NCBI RefSeq assembly: GCF_032118995.1
Contig: NC_092662.1
Location: forward strand, 1,054,001 to 1,118,000
From: Asterias amurensis
Taxonomy: Eukaryota > Echinodermata > Asteroidea > Forcipulatida > Asteriidae
Length of the DNA stretch: 64,000 nt
Direction: 5' to 3'
In this document: one piece after another, positions 55,801 to 64,000 of the stretch
Layout: every line of letters starts with the position of its first letter
Numbering within the stretch: the stretch's first letter is position 1
Notes under the pieces: model-generated
Databases searched by the model: none
Told to the model about the DNA's origin: nothing
Seen by the model: only the letters and a program-made list of their open reading frames with translations
Program-made: the position numbers and the translations under genes

Positions 55801-58800
55801 TTGTCTCTGAAGATGACTAAGAATGATGTGTGAGTGCCTGATGGGTCGGCCATAGTGAAGTTCATTACCTCACACTCGTAGTAGAAATCTTGCAGAGAGC
55901 GTTCTAGTAACATGGTGTAACGAATCTGTGGGATGAGGCAGAACAATGTTTAAGTAGGAGTTGAGACTATGCATGGTTGGAGTATAATCAGGCAGGGTTG
56001 TAGCTAGACCAATTTGAGTGGTGGGCAATAAAGCAAATTTGGTTGGAAGTCTACCGAGGGCAAGGAGATCAACAAAATTATTCATGTTTAATTATGGGGC
56101 CATAATTGCTGAAGTGGGGCCAGGTTGGTTCCCAAACTGTTTGTGTTATGGGGCCATGCAATAAGTTGAATGGCCATTTGATTGTGTTCTTTCTCTGTGA
56201 CATTTATTCTCTTCATCATTAGCTGTATCTAAGATCAATGCAAAGTGGACAATATTTGAAATCTGTGCTGGGCAGCATCATGTATTTTTCTCGGAGTGCT
56301 GGGGAAAAATTGTGAGTCCTGGGCAGGCCCGCCCAGCACCGCCCACCGTGGCTACAACACTGTAATCAGGTGAGGTTTGCGGTAGCACAGTGCAGGGCCT
56401 GATACCTCATGGCGGCAACGAATGCGGTTGCCTCCATGCCCCCTGGTCATTGCCTTAGTGCCCTTATAACACTCCAGTTGAAATTTACAATTTCCTCATA
56501 GCGTGCCTTTTTTTCTCGAAGGACAAAATGCCTTAGTGCCCTTGCCCTTTAAAAAAGGACGTATACAGGGATAAAGACTCAGATTCGATCAAACTACATG
56601 TACATAATGCTTCAAGAAATTACTTCCATTAAACGTGTTTAGGTGTCGGCTAAATTGCTACCAAATATTAACTTACCACACCACAAACTTTGAGACTCAA
56701 ATCGAGGAATTCAGGGGTCGTGGAATCCTCCAGTGCGGGAATGAACTGAGCAGCTTGACTGAGCCTGTTAACCTCGAAAATGGTGAACTCTCCTCGGTAT
56801 GTTATTAACACTGTAGAAAAAGGAGAAGCGTAGCGGTAAAGTAAAAAAAGGTACAGGACACATAAATGAAAAATATAAAGTTAGATCTACTAGTAACAAA
56901 AACATGAGTACCAGTAACGGAGAATTTTACTGGAAATTGAGCAATAGTAATTTGTTCAGTGGTTAGAATGAAAGTTTTCAACAAGGAGATTTTCAACCAA
57001 TATCAGTCACCAATCTCTACTCTTTTTGCAAACATTTGGTAGAGCACCTAAAAATTATTCTTGAGGGTTCGAGTTCGACTTTAGTAAATTTTCTTTGTTC
57101 AACCCCAACTTAATAAAAAAGAAAAGTTGACAAAAGGAGATTTTCAGAAAATGTCAGCCAACAATCTCTACCCCTTTTGCAAACACTTGTCAAAATATAT
57201 TACACTAAAAAGAAATATAGAACAAGGAATTGGCCACTTACTGACGCAAGCTCCATTGAATTCATGGAATCCGTCTACGTTACGGCAAACACATTGGTAA
57301 CTACCAAGAGAGTTGACACACATCTCCCCTCTGCCAGTACAAGGCAGGGATAGGCATTCGTCAATATCTGGAAAATAGACAAATAAAAATGATCATTAAC
57401 GAAATTCTCCTGAAAGCAATCAGAGCATACTGATATAGTAAGGTTTGAGGTAACACCATGTTATGATAATTTCTAAATAAGTTGGGGGTGGTACTGAAGA
57501 GAAACGTTGGTTTCAACTCAACGTTTCAAAGCATACTGATCGAACAGTTGCATCGATTATTTTTTATAACCAACTCTACTCAAAAGAGATTTTCACTTGG
57601 TGTTACCACATACTTTACCTAATTATACTTCTACCATGCAAAGTTTGAAATCCTTTAAAAAAATTATTGAGTACCCAATGCTAATAAGTTGATGAATACA
57701 CATGTCTGGCAATGTTTTCCTGATCTGTGCAGGGATTGTTCTGGCAGGTTTTTTGTTGTTGATGTAATTCTGGGTCATTTCCCCTTTTTTACTTGGGGTT
57801 TTTGTTTCGTATGTGCATTTGAATGTTTACCGCTTTTTATCGCTTTAACTACCATATTGTAAATAAGAAACCATTAGTATTAGTTGGTATGACACTGCTT
57901 TAGAATCGCTGGAAAAGGTTGTGGGTTTGAATCCCACCTAAGTAATATGCCTGTAATTTTTGTTTCACAGAACTCGGGAAAGTACTGAGTATACAGTGCT
58001 AACACACATCAGTGTGTATGGGCAAAACCAAAATGAATTGTCTTTATCCCCAATGCAAATTAAACATCTATGTTACAGTATTGATGAAATAAATAAACCA
58101 TTAATAACAATCTTCAAAGTGTAATTTAAAAATAATCATAATTTGAAGCTAACCTGTACAGGCGTCGTATGCATCTCCAGTCCATCCAGCAGAGCACATA
58201 CAGGTGTGGTTGTTGCTAATACCAGAAAACACACAGTCAGCATTCAGGCCACATGTATATGTGCCTTCAAGACATGGATCGATAACTGTAGAAACAAAGT
58301 TTGTAAAAGATGACAAATGGGTCAGTTATTTTGTGGTTTAAAGAAATAGTAAAGTTATTGGAATATGGACAAGTACCTGCTGTATGGCGCTTCAACATTA
58401 TTACCCCTGGTCACTGGGCCTTAAATCATTCCTTAAACCATCTAAGCTCCCTGGGGAGTATACACCCTGTTGCGGCAAATTTGTAGCGCACTAAGCTAAT
58501 CAATCACAAAAACCAACTCTGCCTTCACAGATACCCATTTACCCCTGGGTGGAGAGAAGCTTATGGTTAAAGTGTCTTCTTGCTCAAGGACACAAGTGTC
58601 ACGATCAGGATTCAAATCCACACTCTGCTGAACAGAAACACCAGAGCTTGAGTTCGTCGTCTTATCCGCTCGACCATGACACCCCCAATACTTCAACAAT
58701 GGTATGACAGGAGGGATACTTTTAGAATAGACTTACTAGGATCTCCAACAGCAAAGGTCTGGTTGTACACCTTGTTATCAGGCAAGATCACATTGTTGAA

Positions 58801-61102
58801 TCTTCCTGTTAACTGGCTAACAAAAGCATCCGTGATTTCTTGGTCGGTAACCGATGAGTTGGGAAGGAAAGTCAGTGTCATTAACACCCTGGCCACGTTA
58901 CCAGCCATTGAGATGGAGTTCACAAACACTGCTTGGTAGTCTCGAAGCATGCTTGCATTGAAGGCTGCATCCAACTGTTGTAATGAAATGACAAGTGAAT
59001 TGATTAAAATGAAGTCGGTCAATCAGGTTAGTGTAGTGGTATCTTTCCTAGCCTTCTACCTCTGGGACCCCCGGTTCCAATCCAACCGTGGACACTATGT
59101 GAATTGGGTTTTCAGTCCCTTCATGGGTTTTCCCTGAAACAGTTCTCTCACGTTTTCCTCCCACATCTAAAACTTCATTGTCTTCTCTCTTCTCACTTGG
59201 CTCTAATGAGAGCGTTGAGAATATATAGACGATGTGACCTCTGACATCACACGAAAACCATAACATGATTCGTGCGCATACCACCGGGCAAAACCTTTGT
59301 GTTTTGGCAGCCAGCTAGAAAGTGTATGCAATCTTACCATGACTACGTGTCTTTTTGCCCGGCGAAACATGACGTATACAGTGTTTTTTCAACAGAGGGC
59401 GGTTTAAATGTAAACATGGGTCACATCGTCTATATCCAAAACCAAAACCCCATAAGTCCAATAGTAGGCAAATCAGAAACGGAGTCACATGTACAAAAAA
59501 CCAAAAGATATAGGGAGGGTTGGTAGCTCTTTATCTCACTGTAAAGACGATATAAATGCATAAACAAATTACTGTGATAAGACCAGGGCCCAATTTCATA
59601 GAGCTGCTTAAGCACAAAATTTTGTTTAAGCAAAAAACTCCTTGCTTAGTAAAATCAGTTTACCGGCCAAGACTCCGATCAATTGTTATGCTAAGTGAAC
59701 AACAGCTAAGTACCTGTCACAAGCAATGTATATGGCATGAAATTTTGGCCAGTAACATGTGTAAAACAAGCTAGCTATTTTCGCGCTTAAGCAAATTTTT
59801 GGCTTAAGCAGGCATTTTGTATCGAGAACAAGGGCTGAACTAAACACACCAGGGTGACGCCATTAATGGACTTTTTAGGCTATTTGTCTGATTTTCCCCA
59901 AGGGCAACAAAATCCGAAATCAGACTTATGTAGGAAAAATATCATGCCTGCAAATTATGCCAATATTGACCTATTTTCAGCGAATTTTCTTAAGCACTCT
60001 TGCAATAAAAAACACATTAATGCAGCAAAATACTTACATCGATGGCCAGAGGGACTTCATAGATGGATGTGTCATTTATTTGGAATTGGATGTCATTGAC
60101 CTCAAAACCAATAATGTCGGTAAACAAGGCGTAAACAGTCTTGGAAACACCAGCTGCAAAAATAAAAAACAAAAGAATGAAATATCATAATCTGCTATAT
60201 ACTGTACTGAGAAAAACAGAATGGGAATTAAGTACTTCAATTGGACTAAATAGATGTGGATTAAATTGAGATCGCGAATTCAACCTTTAGAGGGTTGGGA
60301 TACCATTTCTAGATCAAGTATTTGGTCATGACATGAATCCGTACTCACTGTAATCTAAGATGTATGTAATGTAATGTACATGAAGAAGTTTCAGCTTCAT
60401 TAGTAATCAAGTCTTTGAGATAAAAAAAGTGCAAATCACACAGCACTGTTTTTAGGAGAGTCGTGTAAATCCATTGTAAATAACTTCTCAAAATCTACAC
60501 ACCTCAGCAAGTAGTATTTTAAAGGGAAGCTTTCTATTACATTATCTTTAAACCATGTCAGTTTAATGTAAATATGTGGACGTTGGTGTTTTGTGTCATG
60601 AAAAGTTTATCCACAATTAAAGTTTTGGGTGTTCACACTTACCTGTACAAACTCCCAAGAAGTCGTAGAAGTCAGTTCTGCAGACACAGTTGTATGATCC
60701 AGCAACATTCTGACAGCGAGCATTCACTACAGACTCACAAGGATTGGTGTCACATTCATCAATATCTAGAAAGAAAAATATTGTATAAATTGTTAGAAAA
60801 ACCACCAAACATTTTTTTGAAGATGTTTGACTCCCCCTACTCCGCATAAAACAAAAACATAGTGAGTAGATTTCGACACAGTTTTTATATATATTTATAT
60901 TTGATTTGGTATTTGATGTGCAATTTTTATGTCGTTTTTGTCCTTGTGTCCTTTTGTGCCTTTAATATTTTTATTGTCTGGATCGCCTTTAGATAGTGAT
61001 TATTTTCGCTTTTTGGTTATCCGCAGGCTTGTTCTCTGTGTAGTCTTATTTTTTATTGCCTATTCTTTGTATGTACTGTTTGCCTCGAAATAAATAAACA
61101 AA

Positions 61103-61161
<59 letters not shown>

Positions 61162-63800
61162 ACATGTCATGCAAGTAGATTCAATGTCTATATGTGATGT
61201 ACTTGGTGTAGTTATAATGTCCTTTTTTACAATGCTGTACAACGGAAAGCAAGTTTTCATATGAACAAATAAATTGAATTTGAATTGAATTGCTCATTGG
61301 CCATGTGTACGCTTCCAATTGTTCCATCATTTTTTTACCTCCAAGATGGCAGCATGATGGCATCAATGCATAAGGTCTATTTAGAATACACCCAAGGTAT
61401 CTTTAGTGTATAATTTGTTTGCTTGGTTTCTGTGCATTACTTTCTAGATTATAATACTTAATGTGGCTTCTTATAAAGCGCACATGTCCGTCACTCAGTG
61501 ACGCTCCTGGCGCTGTAACATACAGTATTTCCTGCAAGATATTGGACTACGATTTTGAATAATGAGACCAAATCCTTATAAGATACTCACCAGTGCAAGC
61601 ACCGACAATTCCTTGATAGCCATTTCCACACATGCAAGTGTAACTTCCAAAGTTGTTTGTACATATCTCTTTGACAGCATCACAAGTGTCCGTCTCAAAA
61701 TCACACTCATTAACATCTACAAAAAATAAGAAAAACAATTACCATATATTTTTCTCCTCTACAAAGACACTATTAGTAAATTTAGTTGTACACTAAATAA
61801 CTCAGGAAAAGTTTGTTTCAAAACGTGCTCGTTTTTTTTCTAGATATATCATTTTACGTCACCACATAACTTCCAAGTGAAATGTTTCTGAACATGCTTT
61901 ATTCTATTGAAAGCTGATCTATGCTAATACCCAAAAGTTTTTAATGCCATTAATTTTAAAAGTGACCAAGCATAAAATTGTAAAAGGAACTCTACCTTGT
62001 GCGTGTATCTTGTGCTATTTTTGTATCTGCCTGTTGTTACATTTTCACATTTGGTGTGTTTTTAAAAACTTGTGTGAGCAATGCAATTTCTTCTTTTGAA
62101 GATCAATAAAGTTTTCTTATGTCTTATGTCTTACCTTCACACTGTCTTCCGGGTGAAAATCCATTTGATGTCACATAGCCATCTCTGCATCTACAGGTAA
62201 AGCTTCCATCCACGTTAAGACATGTTGCTAAGGGATGACAGTCATTGGTGCTGTCTGCTGAACACTCATTCACATCTGCAAATGATAATTGACACAATTG
62301 GCATAAAATAAAATGCAGAAATGGAATCTGAAAGATCGCATGTGATTGGAACAAAATTTCTGTCAGTCCATCAAGTAAATCAGGATGAACTAATTGAAAT
62401 AGTATCAGAGATTGAAAAACCTTCAATTTTCTTGCAAACAATATTTGAAATTTTGAAGAAGAAAAAAAATGTCAAAGGTTTAAAATATCTGCTCTTTTAT
62501 AATAGCAGGTTGCAGGTTCAATTGTCAACGAAGGCACCAGGAAGCAGTTCTGCTTCAAGAAAATAATTCAAAGATAAATTTTTACATAAGCAGCAGGGAA
62601 TTGAAGTAAGGTAATGTTTCCTCCAAAATTTCCCTTTAAAATATCAAATAAAACAAATGTACAAGAAAAAACACTGCTTCGAGAAAGTTAATCAAAGATT
62701 ATATTTTGCTTTGCAGCAGGAAACTGAAGTAAGTTCATGTTTTATTCCCAAATTTCCATTTACATAAAACAAAAAATCCCAGCTTTGACCAGTGCAACAC
62801 AAGTTGTCTTAAGTTACCTGTGCAGAAAGTTCCATTGCCAGCGTATCCACTATTACACACACAGGCAAAGCTACCCACTGAATTCATACACTCGGCATCA
62901 GTGTCACAAGGAAAGTCTAGACATTCGTTGATATCAAAGCACTCCAATCGAGGGTCACCAGAATAACCCTCAAAGCAGTTGCAAATGTAGTCTCCGACGA
63001 TGTTGGTGCAAGTACTGTTTACTGCACAGCTGTTTGCTATGTTACATTCATTAACGTCTGCACAAAGAAACAAAATCATGCGTAAATGTGTTAATTTTAT
63101 TTACTTAGAAATTTTGTAAAAGTTTCAATTATCAAGTTATAAACCGCGAGAAGTTGACCTGAAAACAAAGACAAATTTACTTGAGGAGGACTTGATTTTG
63201 TGCCCTCCGGATATTACTTTCCCAGCGCTTCTCCAACTGAGCTAACTAGCCCTAATGTTGGCAGTCTCCATAGTTTGTAAATATCGTTGCTCGGGGTACC
63301 ATTTTGAAGCAGTTAAACCTGTAACTGCCATGTAGACAGTGATCACATCCAAGTTTATGAAACTAACTGGAAAGCGGCAGCAGAGGGGTCACCAAAAGAA
63401 ACTAGGTTTAAACCACCTCCCCCCCAAAAAACACCCCCCAAAAAAACATGACCAATGGTAAACTTGAAATAAATTTGGTTGAAAAAATTAAAGTTGACCT
63501 CAGCAAGTTTTAGAAATTTGTTCATACCGTTTCCGGTTAAGAGATAATGCTTTCTTTTGCTTTCACCTTCAAGACTATCCATCTCAAGAATTCTTTTGAA
63601 AGCTCATATCAGGACAATTGAACAAAAATAAAAATATTGACAAAAACACTTTGTAATTTTACCTTCACAAACAGTTCCAGTTCCAGAGTAGCCGCTGTTA
63701 CAAACACACTGGAAGCTTCCAGCCTCATTTGTGCATGTGGCATCAGAATGACAGTTGGCTGCTCTTGGATCAGTTGATGATAAGAAGCACTCGTTCACGT
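52810..63800 (-). CDS. EGF/SEA-module type I membrane protein, C-terminal 866 residues (5' end outside window)
   Basis: Sixteen exons in coding order: 63800-63663, 63057-62818, 62275-62135, 61716-61591, 60765-60643, 60153-60038, 58974-58737, 58285-58154, 57367-57242, 56810-56677, 55925-55673, 55038-54948, 54727-54576, 54309-53951, 53624-53502, 52920-52810; phases agree. Modules in order: six EGF repeats, most opening D-V/I-N/D-E-C (calcium-binding type), a SEA-like module (60153-58737), two EGF, a second SEA-like module (56810-55673), one EGF, a Thr/Pro-rich stem, a transmembrane helix ([20 protein letters not shown]) and a cytoplasmic tail of about 150 residues starting [10 protein letters not shown] with several tyrosines ([14 protein letters not shown]). 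Neither SEA module shows the GSVVV self-cleavage motif. The gene continues past the right edge. The plan recalls SEA-EGF mucin-like or fibrillin-like surface proteins, but I cannot name an orthologue. Confidence 0.9.
54778..54900 (-). mobile_element. SINE family D fragment
   Basis: ACTGTTCCTGAGTTCTGTGG, GGCATATTACTCAGGTGGGA and TTCGAACC repeat the 57890-58085 element in reverse, followed by (ATT)n. Confidence 0.6.
57890..58085 (+). mobile_element. SINE family D, tRNA-like head present
   Basis: GTTGGTATGACACTGC and a B-box-like GTGGGTTTGAATCCCACC near 57930-57947 precede a shared body (GGGAAAGTACTGAGTATACA, TTATCCCCAATGCAAATTA). Related copies lie near 13470-13560, 32860, 45190-45440 and 54778. 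Confidence 0.7.
58430..58688 (-). mobile_element. tRNA-derived SINE, reverse copy
   Basis: The complement of 58590-58682 reads as a tRNA-like head: TGTCATGGTCGAGCGGATAA with GGATTTGAATCCTGATCG as B-box arm. It matches the head of the SINE at 3501. It lies in an intron of the EGF/SEA gene. Confidence 0.75.
59020..59200 (+). mobile_element. SINE family C, forward copy
   Basis: TCAGGTTAGTGTAGTGGTAT (A-box-like) and CCCCGGTTCCAATCC (B-box-like), then TTGGGTTTTCAGTCCCT and CCTCCCACATCTAAAACTTC. The order is the reverse of that at 41010-41280. Confidence 0.7.
59224..59434. mobile_element. MITE family 2, 211 bp copy
   Basis: TATAGACGATGTGACC and GGTCACATCGTCTATA ends, exactly 211 bp, opposite in orientation to 2799-3009. 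It abuts a SINE on its left. Confidence 0.9.
61088..61161 (+). repeat. (AAAT)n microsatellite
   Basis: About 18 AAAT units in an intron of the EGF/SEA gene. The complementary frame reads as poly(Leu-Phe-Ile-Tyr) and is spurious. Confidence 0.95.
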
Positions 63801-64000
63801 CTGTAAGATTTCACAAAATTATGCTCCAATTAAAAGAAAGAAGGAATTACTATCAAAGTGGTTGAAACATCCCCTTTTTTAACGCTGATTATTGACGGTC
63901 TGATTTCAGTATTACGCTTATGTGGTCTCCTTACATCACCCCTCAAAGAACTTGTCAAGAAGTGATTACACATGCTTGATGAATTGGTCAACTTTGAGTT

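Overview
The window is animal nuclear DNA. Genes are split by introns with GT-AG borders, introns and spacers are AT-rich and full of small inverted-repeat transposons and tRNA-derived SINEs, and the proteins are metazoan (cilium, ER P5A-ATPase, twin CX9C, EGF/SEA membrane protein). The transposon families and the low-complexity style look echinoderm, most likely a sea star; this assignment is inference from memory of such repeats, not a search.

Layout: (1) 53-9541, + strand: 3' part of a CIMIP2B/FAM166B-type ciliary microtubule inner protein gene, six exons. Its last intron is almost wholly a 4.4 kb array of short palindromic repeats. (2) 10514-27566, - strand: a 15-exon gene that I rebuilt with consistent reading phase throughout (1503 residues). 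Most of it is a disordered acidic/Ser-rich protein, and a gamma-glutamylcyclotransferase-like domain closes its C-terminus. I do not recognise the full-length protein. (3) 27567-31280: spacer with several transposons. (4) 31281-47937, - strand: complete 27-exon ATP13A1 (P5A ATPase, 1200 residues), with one GC-AG intron. (5) 49156-50449, + strand: CHCHD5, first exon not resolved, head-to-head with ATP13A1. (6) 50617-51206: inverted-repeat element with internal tandem repeats. (7) 52810-63800 and beyond the right edge, - strand: C-terminal 866 residues of a type I membrane protein with nine EGF modules, two SEA-like modules, one transmembrane helix and a cytoplasmic tail.

The genes are functionally unrelated neighbours (cilium, ER membrane quality control, mitochondrial intermembrane space, cell surface), as expected for an animal genome; no operon is implied. 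The most unusual items are the palindromic array filling a CIMIP2B-like intron, the disordered protein fused to a probably inactive GGCT-like fold, perfect or near-perfect fold-back palindromes at 23.4 kb, 10.9 kb and 47.0-47.3 kb, and a nested transposon at 2.8-3.4 kb. Exon borders were placed by hand from splice consensus, reading phase and family similarity; none is supported by transcript data.
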